Origin: Paenibacillus sp. UNC499MF
Lineage (GTDB): Bacteria; Bacillota; Bacilli; Paenibacillales; NBRC-103111
Direction: 5' to 3'
Assembly (NCBI RefSeq): GCF_900107975.1
Contig: NZ_FNVF01000014.1
Coordinates: 50,995 to 114,994, forward strand
Length of the DNA stretch: 64,000 nt
In this document: positions 44,371-53,786 of the stretch, piece by piece
Position numbering within the stretch: position 1 is the stretch's first letter
Layout: each line of letters begins with the position of its first letter
Program-made: the position numbers and the translations under genes
The notes under the pieces: generated by a model
What the model saw: the letters and a program-made list of their open reading frames with translations, nothing else
Told to the model about the DNA's origin: nothing
The model's database searches: none

Positions 44371-45114
44371 ATGAAAGGTGTTATTCTAGCTGGAGGAACG
44401 GGATCAAGACTATATCCGTTGACCAAAGTCACCAATAAACATTTACTGCCTGTAGGTAAATATCCAATGATTTTTTATTCCGTACAGAAGTTAAAAAAAG
44501 CGGGTATTTCAGATATTCTGGTTGTAACGGGAAAAGATCATATGGGAGATGTGGTCAATTTGCTCGGCAGCGGATCAGACTTGGAAGTTTCATTTACCTA
44601 TAAAGTCCAAGACGACGCAGGCGGGATCGCACAAGCGCTGGGTCTGGCCGAACAATTTGCTGCCGGAGAACAAATCGCCGTCATTTTGGGTGACAATGTA
44701 TTTCAAGACGATATCTCAGCATATGTTAGTAATTTCAAGGTACAATCCGAAGGCGCTAAGATTTTAATTCAAAAAGTGCATGATCCCCAAAGATACGGAG
44801 TGCCTGAGCTGGATGATGACCGGATTGTGTCGATCGAAGAAAAACCGTTGACCCCCAAAAGCGACTATGCTGTTACGGGAATCTATATGTATGACAGCCA
44901 AGTTTTCGATATTATTAAAACGCTGCACCCTTCTAAACGTGGGGAGCTTGAAATAACCGATGTTAACAACGCTTATATTGCAAAGAAGCAACTGACGTAT
45001 GATGTGCTCCAGGGTTGGTGGACGGATGCAGGCACTCACTCATCGCTTGCGTTGGCGAATGAATTGGCTAAAGAAATTACGTTCGGTGACGAATTCGGGA
45101 AATTAAAATTGTAA
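44371..45114 (+). CDS. rmlA: Glucose-1-phosphate thymidylyltransferase RmlA
   Basis: First step of dTDP-L-rhamnose synthesis (glucose-1-phosphate + dTTP). It has MKGVILAGGTGSRLYPLTK, the nucleotide-binding start, and later VILGDNVFQDD and VSIEEKP. At 247 aa it is the short form lacking the C-terminal dimer-interface helices of the 290-aa enterobacterial RmlA, as often seen in Firmicutes and archaea. GGGAGG precedes the ATG. It starts the rmlACBD run. Confidence 0.95.
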   Translation: MKGVILAGGTGSRLYPLTKVTNKHLLPVGKYPMIFYSVQKLKKAGISDILVVTGKDHMGDVVNLLGSGSDLEVSFTYKVQDDAGGIAQALGLAEQFAAGEQIAVILGDNVFQDDISAYVSNFKVQSEGAKILIQKVHDPQRYGVPELDDDRIVSIEEKPLTPKSDYAVTGIYMYDSQVFDIIKTLHPSKRGELEITDVNNAYIAKKQLTYDVLQGWWTDAGTHSSLALANELAKEITFGDEFGKLKL

Positions 45115-45130
45115 TAAAGGAGCTTGGACA

Positions 45131-45694
45131 ATGAAACTAATCAAAACCAAGTTTTCTGAAGCGTTTCTTATCGAACCTACAGTCCATGGCGACAGCCGTG
45201 GATTCTTCATGGAAAGCTATAACCAACAGGTGTTTGAAAAACTGGGAATCTCCTATCACTTTATTCAAGATAACCACTCGCTTTCTTCCGAAACCGGCGT
45301 TCTCCGGGGGCTTCATTATCAGCTCAATCCTAAAGCGCAGACCAAGCTTATCCGCGTGCTTGCCGGAGCCATTTACGACGTTATCGTTGACATACGTAAA
45401 AAATCACGGACGTACGGCCAGTGGCAAGGTTTTATATTAAGCTCGGAAAATAAGCGCCAGCTTCTTGTTCCGCGAGGTTTCGCTCACGGTTTTTGCACGC
45501 TGGTGCCGAACACGGAAGTATTGTATAAGGTAGACGAGTATTACTCCCCTGAAAATGATAGGGGGATCATGTGGAACGATCCCGCACTTGCTATCGATTG
45601 GCCCACATCCAGTCCTATACTTTCGGCAAAAGATGAAAAACACCCGAGCTTGGCGGACGCGGATAACAACTTTGAAGAGGAGGTCGGGTCATGA
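45131..45694 (+). CDS. rmlC: dTDP-4-dehydrorhamnose 3,5-epimerase RmlC
   Basis: A 187-aa cupin-fold epimerase, third enzyme of the dTDP-L-rhamnose pathway. It has SRGFFMESYNQQVFEKLG, then QDNHSLSSETGVLRGLHYQL with the catalytic His, and PRGFAHGF. Length and motif order are standard. It starts 16 bp after rmlA with AAAGGAG upstream and overlaps rmlB by 4 bp. Confidence 0.96.
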   Translation: MKLIKTKFSEAFLIEPTVHGDSRGFFMESYNQQVFEKLGISYHFIQDNHSLSSETGVLRGLHYQLNPKAQTKLIRVLAGAIYDVIVDIRKKSRTYGQWQGFILSSENKRQLLVPRGFAHGFCTLVPNTEVLYKVDEYYSPENDRGIMWNDPALAIDWPTSSPILSAKDEKHPSLADADNNFEEEVGS

Positions 45695-46695
45695 AACTTC
45701 TCGTAACAGGCGGAGCGGGTTTTATCGGAAGCAACTTTGTGCTTTATATGCTTAAAAAATACCCGGATTACCAAATCATCAATTTGGATGCCTTGACTTA
45801 TGCCGGAAATCTGGAGAATTTAAAATCAGTCGAAAACCATCCCAACTACCGGTTCATGAAAGGGGATATTTCCGACCGGAACGCAGTAGAGCGGGCTTTT
45901 GAGCTTGGCGTTGACGTGGTCGTAAACTTTGCGGCCGAGTCTCACGTGGATCGCAGTATTCTGGATCCCGGCATTTTTGTTCAAGCCAATGTTATGGGGA
46001 CTCAGGTACTGCTGGATGCCGCCAAAGCCCATGGGATTACTAAATTTATACAGGTTTCTACGGATGAAGTGTACGGCTCTCTTGGGGAAACCGGGCTATT
46101 TTCGGAAACGACGCCGCTTGCTCCTAACAGTCCTTATTCGGCTAGTAAGGCAGGGGGAGACTTGCTCGTTCGCGCTTATCACGAAACATTCGGGCTGCCG
46201 GTTAATATTACGCGCTGTTCCAACAATTACGGACCGTATCAGTTTCCGGAGAAGCTTATTCCGCTTATGATTGCCAATGCCCTGGACGGGAAATCTCTTC
46301 CCGTTTATGGAGACGGCCTCAACATACGGGACTGGCTTTACGTGGAAGATCACTGCTCGGCGATCGATCTAGTTCTGCACAGCGGACGGGACGGGGAAGT
46401 GTACAATATCGGAGGAAATAACGAGCGTACCAACCTGGTCATCATCCAAACGATCTTGGCCGCACTCGGCAAATCCGAAGATTTAATTACGTTTATCCAG
46501 GACCGTCCGGGACATGACCGCAGATATGGAATTGATGCAAGCAAAATAACGACAGAGCTGGGCTGGCAGCCTAAGCATAACTTCGAGTCGGGAATCCAGG
46601 AGACCATACAATGGTATCTGGACAATAAAGAATGGTGGGAACGCATACGTTCGGGAGCTTACCAATCCTATTATGAACAGCAGTATGGTTCTTAA
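45691..46695 (+). CDS. rmlB: dTDP-glucose 4,6-dehydratase RmlB
   Basis: A 334-aa extended SDR enzyme, second in the pathway. It has LLVTGGAGFIGSNFV (NAD-binding), NFAAESHVDRSI, VSTDEVYGSLG and the catalytic Tyr-Lys in YSASKAGGD, then RCSNNYGPYQFPEKLIP. All are typical of RmlB. Its ATG overlaps the rmlC stop (ATGA). Confidence 0.97.
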   Translation: MKLLVTGGAGFIGSNFVLYMLKKYPDYQIINLDALTYAGNLENLKSVENHPNYRFMKGDISDRNAVERAFELGVDVVVNFAAESHVDRSILDPGIFVQANVMGTQVLLDAAKAHGITKFIQVSTDEVYGSLGETGLFSETTPLAPNSPYSASKAGGDLLVRAYHETFGLPVNITRCSNNYGPYQFPEKLIPLMIANALDGKSLPVYGDGLNIRDWLYVEDHCSAIDLVLHSGRDGEVYNIGGNNERTNLVIIQTILAALGKSEDLITFIQDRPGHDRRYGIDASKITTELGWQPKHNFESGIQETIQWYLDNKEWWERIRSGAYQSYYEQQYGS

Positions 46696-46712
46696 GAAAT
46701 ACGGAGGTTCCT

Positions 46713-47564
46713 ATGAAAATCTTAGTTACCGGAGCAAAGGGACAGCTTGGAAGCGAAGTTTGCAGGCTGTTTGAAGCAGAGGGGCATGACGTCTACGGAT
46801 TCGGTCGAGAAAATCTGGATTTCACGGATCAGACGGCATGCGGCCGGATCATTCGGGAAATCAAGCCGGACGTGCTGATTCATTGCGGCGCCTATACGGC
46901 CGTAGACAAAGCGGAAAGCGAACCCGACGAGGCATACCGGGTAAATGCAAGCGGGACGCGTAATTTGGCTGTGGAAGCGGAGAAACATAACGCGAAGTTT
47001 TGTTATGTCAGCACGGATTACGTATTCGACGGCAGCGGTAATACCCCTTACAACGAGTATGACAACACGAACCCCCGGACGGTCTATGGAAAGTCCAAAA
47101 GGGCCGGAGAAATCCTTGCCCAGACATTGAGCAGCCGGTATTTTATTGTGCGGACATCGTGGGTGTACGGCCGGACCGGACAAAATTTTGTAAAGACCAT
47201 GCTCAAGCTGGGCGGAGAGAAAGCCTCCTTGAATGTAGTCCATGATCAAACGGGCTCCCCGACTTATGCGGCGGATCTGGCTTCCTTTCTGATGGAACTT
47301 GTACAAACGGAGAAGTTCGGGATTTATCATGCTTCCAACAGCGGGACGTGTACATGGTATGAGTTCACGAAGGCGATATTCGAGGATTCGGATATGAAAG
47401 TGGCCGTGAATCCCTGCACGACGGATGAATTTCCGCGTCCCGCGGAGCGGCCGAAGTATTCCGTTATGGATCATATGGGTATCCGCTCCAACGGTTTTCA
47501 GGATTTAAGAAGCTGGAGGGACGGATTGAGGGACTTCCTTAAGGAGTACCGGAATGGGGAATGA
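46713..47564 (+). CDS. rmlD: dTDP-4-dehydrorhamnose reductase RmlD
   Basis: A 283-aa SDR that makes dTDP-L-rhamnose in the last step. It has ILVTGAKGQLGSEVCRLF, then VNASGTRNLA, STDYVFDG and YGKSKRAGE with Tyr and Lys, followed by RTSWVYG. The full rmlA-C-B-D set is therefore present in one stretch. It overlaps the following glycosyltransferase gene by 11 bp. Confidence 0.97.
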   Translation: MKILVTGAKGQLGSEVCRLFEAEGHDVYGFGRENLDFTDQTACGRIIREIKPDVLIHCGAYTAVDKAESEPDEAYRVNASGTRNLAVEAEKHNAKFCYVSTDYVFDGSGNTPYNEYDNTNPRTVYGKSKRAGEILAQTLSSRYFIVRTSWVYGRTGQNFVKTMLKLGGEKASLNVVHDQTGSPTYAADLASFLMELVQTEKFGIYHASNSGTCTWYEFTKAIFEDSDMKVAVNPCTTDEFPRPAERPKYSVMDHMGIRSNGFQDLRSWRDGLRDFLKEYRNGE

Positions 47565-48486
47565 CCCGGTCGTTGTTCTTTTATCTACATATAACGGGGC
47601 TAACTATCTTGAAAGCCAGCTGAATTCGATATTGGCCCAGACCCATTCAAATACGAGCATTTTGGTAAGAGATGACGGGTCCAGCGATACGACTCTGCTT
47701 ATTTTGAAGCAGTATGAAATGAAGTACGATTGTGTTCAACTAATGCCGCAAGAAGACAACAAAGGGCCGAAATTAAGCTTCGGCCGGCTGCTTCAGGAAG
47801 GCCTCTCGGGAACAAAGGCGAATTATTTTATGTTCGCGGATCAGGACGACGTCTGGCTTCCGGACAAAATCGAAAAGTCTCTGGCCAGAATGAAGCAGCT
47901 GGAAGAGACTTGCGGGCAGGGGCCCTTATTGATTCACACGGATTTAAAAGTGGTCGATGAACGGCAGAGGGAGCTTAACCCGTCTTTCTGGAACTATCAA
48001 AAGCTGAATCCTGCTAAGGATGCTTTTCCGCGCCTGCTTATGCAGAATGTCATTACAGGCTGCACGATGATGATAAACCGCCGGTTGGCCGAGCTCAGCC
48101 TTCCCGTACATCGGGACGCGATTATGCATGATTGGTGGATTGGTCTCGTAGCCAGTGCGTTCGGCAGGATCGGCCATGTGCCGGAGCCGACGATGTTATA
48201 TCGGCAGCATGGTGAAAACAGCGTAGGGGCTAAGCGATTTGGGACGGCTTACATCAAAAATAAGCTGTTGGAACCAGTATATCTGGACAAAAACATACGG
48301 CAAGCGAGGGCTTTTGAGGAACAGTTTTCCGAAGCACTCCCGGAAGAAAGCCGCCAGTACTTGAGGGAGTTTATCAAGCTGGAAAGGAGTTCTTTTCTAA
48401 GAGGCCGGGCTTCTCTCCTTAAAAACGGGTTTTTAAAAATAGGTATTGTGCGGAATTTGGGGTTATTTCTCAACTGGAAGTCGTAA
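47554..48486 (+). CDS. Glycosyltransferase family 2, probable rhamnosyltransferase
   Basis: A 310-aa GT-A enzyme. It has VVLLSTYNGANYLESQLNSI at the start, VRDDGSSD, then FADQDDVWLPDKI (the D-x-D region, FaDQDDvW is typical for RfaG/rhamnosyl-type GT2 of Gram-positive polysaccharide loci) and MHDWWIGLVA, which includes the catalytic base. It lies directly after rmlD, so dTDP-rhamnose is the likely donor. A strong terminator follows, so this is the last gene of the transcript beginning at wzm or at an internal promoter. Confidence 0.9.
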   Translation: MGNDPVVVLLSTYNGANYLESQLNSILAQTHSNTSILVRDDGSSDTTLLILKQYEMKYDCVQLMPQEDNKGPKLSFGRLLQEGLSGTKANYFMFADQDDVWLPDKIEKSLARMKQLEETCGQGPLLIHTDLKVVDERQRELNPSFWNYQKLNPAKDAFPRLLMQNVITGCTMMINRRLAELSLPVHRDAIMHDWWIGLVASAFGRIGHVPEPTMLYRQHGENSVGAKRFGTAYIKNKLLEPVYLDKNIRQARAFEEQFSEALPEESRQYLREFIKLERSSFLRGRASLLKNGFLKIGIVRNLGLFLNWKS

Positions 48487-48516
48487 AGACCTTTAGCTCT
48501 ATTGGAGGTCTTTTTT
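48485..48516 (+). terminator. Terminator of the main glycan operon
   Basis: AAAGACCT pairs with AGGTCTTT across a 13-nt loop that can pair a little further, followed by TTTTTT. It starts at the stop codon of the preceding gene. Confidence 0.8.
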
Positions 48517-48550
48517 ATTTAAGGCGGTTTTGGCCTATTCACAATTTTGC

Positions 48551-48560
48551 ATGGTATACT
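48551..48560 (+). promoter_or_regulatory. Extended -10 promoter upstream of the second GT2 gene
   Basis: TGGTATACT ends at 48560, 33 bp before the start codon of the next gene. No clear -35 is present, as is common with extended -10 sites. Confidence 0.5.
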
Positions 48561-48593
48561 AGGAATATCTAGTAAATTCGGATGGAGATTCAG

Positions 48594-49490
48594 ATGGACT
48601 TAAGCATTATCATCGTTAATTATAATACCCGCCGGCTGACGCTGGATTGTCTGCATTCGGTATATGCTTCCGTAACGGGATATACATATGAAGTACGTTT
48701 GATCGATAACAACTCTTCGGATGATTCCGTTTCGTCCATTCGCAACGAGTTTCCGCAGGTAGATTTGATTGCGAACCAGGAAAACGTTGGCTTCTCCCGG
48801 GCGAACAATCAGGGCATAAGACTGGCGCAGGGCCAATATATTTTATTGTTGAATTCGGACACGATTGTAGAGCCGGATACGTTTCAAATTATGCTGGATT
48901 ATATGAACGGGCATCCGGAAGTCGGCGCAGCGGGCTGCAAAGTGGTGCTGCCTGACGGTTCTCTCGATAAAGCGTGCAAACGCGGTTTTCCGACGCCGTC
49001 GGCGTCTTTTTATTATGCGTTCGGGTTTTCGAAGCTGTTCCCGGATCGTCCCCGGTTTAATCAGTATCAGCTCGGGTATTTGAACCCGGATGAGGAATAC
49101 GAAATCGATTGCTTGGTCGGGGCGTTTATGATGGTCCGCCGGAAAACAATCGAGGAAGTCGGAATGCTCGACGAAGAGTTTTTTATGTACGGGGAAGACG
49201 TGGACTGGTGCTACCGGATCAAGGAAGCGGGCTGGAAAATTTATTATTACCCGCGCACCAAGATTATCCATTATAAAGGCGCAAGCAGCAGGCGCAAGCC
49301 ATATAAAATCATCTACGAATTTCACAGAGCCATGATCTTGTTCCATCGTAAACATTACAAACGCAATTACTCGTTCCTGACGAATGCCGCCGTTTATATA
49401 GGGGTGGCGGTCAAGTTCGGGCTTGCGCTGCTGAAAAACAAGGCGCTGCCGGTCAAGAAGTCTTTGAACCAAACGGATGTCGGAGCGTAA
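48594..49490 (+). CDS. Glycosyltransferase family 2
   Basis: A 298-aa GT-A enzyme of the WbbL/rhamnosyltransferase kind. It has LSIIIVNYNTRRLTLDCLHS, LIDNNSSDDS, NVGFSRANNQG, LLNSDTIVEP (donor/metal site) and MYGEDVDWCYRIKEAGWK near residue 200 with the catalytic acidic pair, followed by a single hydrophobic stretch near the C-terminus that may bind the membrane. GGAG lies 6 nt before the ATG at 48594; an ATG at 48582 overlaps the Shine-Dalgarno. It has its own promoter, apart from the main operon. Confidence 0.9.
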   Translation: MDLSIIIVNYNTRRLTLDCLHSVYASVTGYTYEVRLIDNNSSDDSVSSIRNEFPQVDLIANQENVGFSRANNQGIRLAQGQYILLLNSDTIVEPDTFQIMLDYMNGHPEVGAAGCKVVLPDGSLDKACKRGFPTPSASFYYAFGFSKLFPDRPRFNQYQLGYLNPDEEYEIDCLVGAFMMVRRKTIEEVGMLDEEFFMYGEDVDWCYRIKEAGWKIYYYPRTKIIHYKGASSRRKPYKIIYEFHRAMILFHRKHYKRNYSFLTNAAVYIGVAVKFGLALLKNKALPVKKSLNQTDVGA

Positions 49491-49624
49491 CGTACAAGAA
49501 GGCCACACAGCGCAGGTAGTTAAGGGCTTGCAAATCTAACCCTATCCTGCACGGATTCAATTGTATGTATGATGAGACAACGATTAGCTTGTTTCCTACC
49601 AACGATTTTTGAGGTGAATCTTCC

Positions 49625-51040
49625 ATGCTTCGCAGAAATCAACAATTTCTAACCCAGGTCTATGCGATTTTTGATTTCGCCGTGATTCAGACCGCCTTCC
49701 TGATCGCCTGGTGGGTTAAATTCGAGAGCGGCTGGCTCGATGCCAACCAGCCGATCCCCATCTCCGTTTATGCCGCTTGGAGCGCGGTTTACGGGGCTGT
49801 AGCCGTAGCGGTCGGCTTTTTCGTCGGACTGTACGGACCGAACCGCAAGAAACGGTTTGCCGATGCGCTGATCAAAATCGTACAGACGCATCTGATCAGC
49901 TTGTTCATCCAGCTAAGCTTGCTCTTCTTCTTCAAGGAAGTGCACATTTCCCGTGAATTCCTCGGGATGTATATTGTGCTGGATATTGTGCTCATCACCG
50001 TGTACCGCTACGCTTTGAAGGAAAGCCTCAAGCGTCTTCGCGAGAAAGGGTACAACAAGCAGTTTGTGCTCATTCTGGGCGCGGGTACGCTCGGCCGGCG
50101 CTTTCACGACAAACTGCTTCAGCATCCGGAGCTCGGCTATGAAATTATCGGATTTCTTGATGATCACGGAGAGCATTCGGAGCACAAGGATCTTCCGGCC
50201 GCTCCCTATAAGCCCGTTATCGGTACACTCGACGATTTGGAAGAAATTTTGCAGGACAAATTGATCGATGAAGTCATTATCGCGCTGCCGCTGGACGTTC
50301 ATCACAAATTCCCGCGCATCATTGCGGCTTGCGAGAAGGCGGGCGTGCGGACGCTGATTATTCCCGACTTCTTCGACTATTTGCCGGCACGGCCGTTTTT
50401 CGATAACTTTGCGGGAATGCCCTTGATCAATGTGCGTGATATTCCGCTGGATATGATCAGCAACCGGATGATCAAACGGACCTTCGATCTCGCGTTTTCG
50501 CTTACGGCCATTCTGATCACCCTGCCGGTCATGATCGTGATTGCCGCGGCAATCAAATTGACGTCGCCCGGGCCGGTCATTTTCAAGCAGGAGCGGGTAG
50601 GGTTAAACCGGCGGAAATTTTACATGTACAAATTCCGCTCTATGCGCCAGGAGACGGCGAACACGTCCGACACGGGCTGGACGACGGCAGACGATCCCCG
50701 TAAAACGAGACTGGGTGCCTTTCTCCGTAAAACGAGCCTGGATGAGCTACCGCAGTTTTTCAATGTGCTTTTCGGGCATATGAGTGTGGTCGGACCGCGG
50801 CCGGAACGGCCGTTTTTCGTGGAGCAGTTTAAAGAAAAAATTCCGAAATATATGGTGAAGCATCATATACGGCCCGGTATTACAGGCTGGGCGCAGAGCA
50901 ATGGCCTCCGGGGGGACACCTCGATTTCGGACCGGATTCAGCACGATATTTTCTATATCGAGAATTGGTCGTTCCTCTTTGACATCAAGATTATTTGGAA
51001 AACGATCGTCAACGGCTTTACAAACAAAAATGCCTATTAA
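49625..51040 (+). CDS. Undecaprenyl-phosphate sugar phosphotransferase (WbaP/WsaP type)
   Basis: A 471-aa polyisoprenyl-phosphate hexose-1-phosphate transferase. It has four N-terminal membrane helices, a CoA-binding/Rossmann-like middle ([18 protein letters not shown]) and a fifth hydrophobic segment. The C-terminal catalytic domain has [39 protein letters not shown] and [13 protein letters not shown]. It would put the first sugar-phosphate on the lipid carrier and so start the glycan. The same type of gene (wsaP/wsfP) starts S-layer glycans in Geobacillus and Paenibacillus. GAGGTGA precedes the ATG. Confidence 0.94.
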   Translation: MLRRNQQFLTQVYAIFDFAVIQTAFLIAWWVKFESGWLDANQPIPISVYAAWSAVYGAVAVAVGFFVGLYGPNRKKRFADALIKIVQTHLISLFIQLSLLFFFKEVHISREFLGMYIVLDIVLITVYRYALKESLKRLREKGYNKQFVLILGAGTLGRRFHDKLLQHPELGYEIIGFLDDHGEHSEHKDLPAAPYKPVIGTLDDLEEILQDKLIDEVIIALPLDVHHKFPRIIAACEKAGVRTLIIPDFFDYLPARPFFDNFAGMPLINVRDIPLDMISNRMIKRTFDLAFSLTAILITLPVMIVIAAAIKLTSPGPVIFKQERVGLNRRKFYMYKFRSMRQETANTSDTGWTTADDPRKTRLGAFLRKTSLDELPQFFNVLFGHMSVVGPRPERPFFVEQFKEKIPKYMVKHHIRPGITGWAQSNGLRGDTSISDRIQHDIFYIENWSFLFDIKIIWKTIVNGFTNKNAY

Positions 51041-51103
51041 GTATATTCCGCCTGCATCTTCCCGATACTAGGATCATATCTTGGTAACGGGGAGGTTTTT
51101 TTT

Positions 51104-51232
51104 ATGATCGATCATGAAGACGCTTACCGGGACGACCAAATGCCAATGGGGCGCGGTCTGATTATCGGAGTGCTGATGGGAGCCGTCATGTGGGCGGTCA
51201 TTATCGGCGGGTTTCTTTACCTGGTGAACTAA
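51104..51232 (+). CDS. Small single-span membrane protein, 42 aa
   Basis: It begins MIDHEDAYRDDQ and then has one hydrophobic helix (LIIGVLMGAVMWAVIIGGFL), ending YLVN. A ribosome binding site GGGGAGG lies 8-9 nt before the ATG. It sits 63 bp after the phosphotransferase gene and before a terminator, so it is probably its last operon member. Function unknown; too short for motif work. Confidence 0.6.
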   Translation: MIDHEDAYRDDQMPMGRGLIIGVLMGAVMWAVIIGGFLYLVN

Positions 51233-51245
51233 TGAGGGGAAAAAT

Positions 51246-51286
51246 AAAAAGACGCCAGACCGATTTTTCCGGTTATGGCGTCTTTC
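51246..51286. terminator. Terminator at the end of the glycan region
   Basis: AAAAAGACGCCA pairs with TGGCGTCTTT around an 18-nt loop that can itself pair (ACCG/CGGT). It ends the plus-strand polysaccharide region. Confidence 0.8.
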
Positions 51287-51413
51287 CGTTTGGTGCAGGA
51301 GGCAAGCGGCCCGGCCGCTCCGCTTAATCGGCCCAATCGCCTCAGCGGTAATGAAACGGCCGATTTAAACCGATGCGTCAAGCGGCGCGTCGCAGCCTGA
51401 CGGCATCAAAGAT

Positions 51414-52163
51414 TTATCTCGCCGTCCAGCCGCCGTCGATGATCAGCTCCGTGCCGGTGACGAACGAAGACTCGTCCGAAGCGAGATAGAGGACTCCGTA
51501 CGCGATGTCTTCAGGCTTGCCCAGGCGGGGCAGCGGAGTACCCGTTTCGAACATGTGTCCCGCACCCTGGTCGAGGGCTTCCTGAATCATCGGCGTCACG
51601 ATGATGCCCGGGTGAACGGAGTTCACGCGGATTTTGTCCGGGGCCAGCTCGACAGCGGATGCTTTCGATAAGGAGCGGAGAGCTCCTTTTGCCGCGGTAT
51701 AACCGTTGGTGAAGTTGAGGGCGACAATGCCGGCGATAGATGAAATGTTGACGATGGAGCCTCCGCCGGCTTTCCGCATTTCGGGTACGACGTATTTCAT
51801 TCCGATGACGCAGCCCGTCAGGTTAATCGACATGACTTTATCCCAGTTCTCCATGGTGAAGGTATCAAGCGTGCTGTCCGTACTGATGCCCGCATTATTG
51901 ACAAGAACATCGACCTTGCCGAACTGCTCCACCGCTTTCTCAACAACCCGCTTCCAGTCTTCTTCCGATGCCACGTTATGCTTAAGGCCGAGAGCCTGTC
52001 CGCCCGCGCCGCGGATTTCATCCACAACACGGTTCAGCTGTTCTTCCTGCAGATCGGTTGCGACTACTTTCGCACCTTCGGCCGCGAACAACTTGGCTTC
52101 GGTTTCCCCTTGGCCCATAGCGGCTCCCGTTATAATCACGACTTTATCTTGTAAGCGTCCCAT
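51414..52163 (-). CDS. Short-chain dehydrogenase/reductase
   Basis: A 249-aa classical SDR. It has VVIITGAAMGQGE (cofactor-binding), VLVNNAG, the catalytic Ser-Tyr-Lys in NISSIAG and YTAAKGAL, and HPGIIVTPM. It ends LIIDGGWTAR, as is usual for glucose-dehydrogenase/3-oxoacyl-reductase-like members. Asp at the end of strand 2 (VVATDL) suggests NAD preference. The substrate is unknown. It is divergent from a TetR gene 230 bp away, which likely controls it. Confidence 0.9.
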   Translation of the reverse strand: MGRLQDKVVIITGAAMGQGETEAKLFAAEGAKVVATDLQEEQLNRVVDEIRGAGGQALGLKHNVASEEDWKRVVEKAVEQFGKVDVLVNNAGISTDSTLDTFTMENWDKVMSINLTGCVIGMKYVVPEMRKAGGGSIVNISSIAGIVALNFTNGYTAAKGALRSLSKASAVELAPDKIRVNSVHPGIIVTPMIQEALDQGAGHMFETGTPLPRLGKPEDIAYGVLYLASDESSFVTGTELIIDGGWTAR

Positions 52164-52243
52164 TTTGAATAACCATCCTTCCGGCTAAATTTTGGAAGCG
52201 TATTCATTACGACGAGCTCCCGCGCCAGTGAATTTTATCGACA

Positions 52244-52278
52244 AGATGTTGTTTAATCGACATCTCGTTAATTATAAT
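52244..52278 (+). promoter_or_regulatory. TetR promoter with overlapping inverted repeat
   Basis: TTGTTT (52249-52254) and TATAAT (52273-52278) are 18 bp apart. AGATGT (52244-52249) and ACATCT (52260-52265) form an inverted repeat around the -35, and ATCGACA is repeated at 52237-52243 and 52256-52262. This is a plausible operator for autoregulation by the TetR protein and control of the divergent SDR gene. Confidence 0.55.
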
Positions 52279-52392
52279 AATACCGAGCCCGCAAGGAACG
52301 CTCAACCAACAGCTTTCATGGATTTGTCGCTTAATGGACAATGCCCGGCGCTTTGTTGCAGAAGGCTGAGATTTTATACAAGGAGAGCGTTT

Positions 52393-53013
52393 ATGTCGAT
52401 TAAAAATAACTTGGACCCGCGGGTAATCAGAACCCGCTTCATGCTGCGGGACGCGCTGATCGCTTTGATCGGGGAACAGGGGTACGAGAAAATTACGGTC
52501 AGGGACATCGCCAGCCGCGCCTCGCTAAACCGGGCGACCTTTTACCTCCATTACCGGGACAAACAGGATCTCATGGAACAAAGCATGGATGATACATTAA
52601 AGGAGCTGGTGGACGGACTCCAGCCTCTTTTCGAAGATGCGTCGGAGTTTCGTTTTGACGGCGGGAAGCCGCATCCTACATTTGTCTGGCTGTTCGAGGA
52701 GATTGCCCGGCATGCGCGGTTTTATCAAGTGGTTCTCGGGGAGCAGCGGATGCCTTATTTTACCCGCGGATTGACGGATGTGATTACCGGGTTTGTGACC
52801 AAAGGGCTCGGAACGGTAGCTCCCGAAGAGCGGCAGCTTGCGGTGCCCAGAGAGATGCTCGTAAGCTATGTAGTCTCGGCTTTTCTCGGCGTGATCCTGT
52901 GGTGGCTGCAAAGCGGCATGCCGTATACGGCTCCCTATATGGCGGAGAAGTTAATGCGCCTGGCGACCCGCGGTCCTTACGTGGACGATCCTTTTACCGG
53001 GGCAAAAGAATAA
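52393..53013 (+). CDS. TetR family transcriptional regulator
   Basis: A 206-aa regulator. The N-terminal helix-turn-helix reads GYEKITVRDIASRASLNRAT then FYLHYRDKQDLME (residues about 27-58), the TetR signature. The C-terminal domain (YVVSAFLGVILWWLQSGMPY) is of the kind seen in TetR proteins annotated as DhaS-like/TetR_C_33. The ATG at 52393 follows AAGGAGAG; a longer frame exists upstream but without a ribosome binding site and across the promoter. Confidence 0.93.
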   Translation: MSIKNNLDPRVIRTRFMLRDALIALIGEQGYEKITVRDIASRASLNRATFYLHYRDKQDLMEQSMDDTLKELVDGLQPLFEDASEFRFDGGKPHPTFVWLFEEIARHARFYQVVLGEQRMPYFTRGLTDVITGFVTKGLGTVAPEERQLAVPREMLVSYVVSAFLGVILWWLQSGMPYTAPYMAEKLMRLATRGPYVDDPFTGAKE

Positions 53014-53065
53014 GCCGGTTTCCCGGCAGAAGGGGATAACAGATCCCTACGGCCGTAGTGCCGGA

Positions 53066-53527
53066 TCAATCTATGGTGCCCAGCACGTCAAGGAGATCCT
53101 TCAAGGCTCCATTGAACCGCACAAGCTGTTCAGGGCTGAAAGAGTCCGCTTTAACACGCAGCAGATTTCCGATCTCCCGCTTGTATGCGCTGATAAAAGC
53201 CTTACCCTCCGCCGTCGCGTGAAGGAGAGACGCCCGCCTGTCCTGCGGATCCGGTACACGTTCGATATAATCCAGTTGAAGAAGCTTGTCCACGATAGGT
53301 GTCAGCTGCTGTTTGGAAACGCCCAGCTCGGCGGCGAGTCCGGACATGCGGAGCATCTCTTTTTCTTCTATCATCACCAGGGCGTAGAACTGCTGGGGAC
53401 CGAGAGTCTGTTTCACCTGCTGTTCAAACAACCTCATCATTTTTTTCTCCAGCAAAGGCATCAGTAAAGCCCAAGTGGCGATCATTTCGTCTGTGAGTTC
53501 TTGCCGGTCCTGCCGATTGTCGTTCAT
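53066..53527 (-). CDS. MarR family transcriptional regulator
   Basis: A 153-aa winged-helix repressor. It has the MarR core LRMSGLAAELGVSKQQLTPIVDKL followed by the wing YIERVPDPQDRRASLLHATAEG (DxR motif). These small dimeric proteins sense phenolics, drugs or oxidants. AAAGGAGG lies before the ATG at 53527; an upstream extension of 34 codons has no support. The divergent serine hydrolase gene, 260 bp away, is a candidate target. Confidence 0.92.
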   Translation of the reverse strand: MNDNRQDRQELTDEMIATWALLMPLLEKKMMRLFEQQVKQTLGPQQFYALVMIEEKEMLRMSGLAAELGVSKQQLTPIVDKLLQLDYIERVPDPQDRRASLLHATAEGKAFISAYKREIGNLLRVKADSFSPEQLVRFNGALKDLLDVLGTID

Positions 53528-53786
53528 AAGCTTGTGTGAACCTCCTTTACCGGATGCGGCCGTGTGCCGATCAGCCAGTGCCGTTGCAGAGCGCAAAGCG
53601 CAAAGCGGAGAGTGCGATCCGCAAGTCATGGCGCCCTGCGCTCGTTTGACAGGCCAAAACGGTTATGTTATTTTCGACTAATAGTACATAATTGTTTACT
53701 AATTAGGCGGTGAATGATTTATGATAGAAACCCAACCTAATCGTATGCCTTTTGTCTGCTGAAATCAAAGATAAGAGGTGGTTGGA

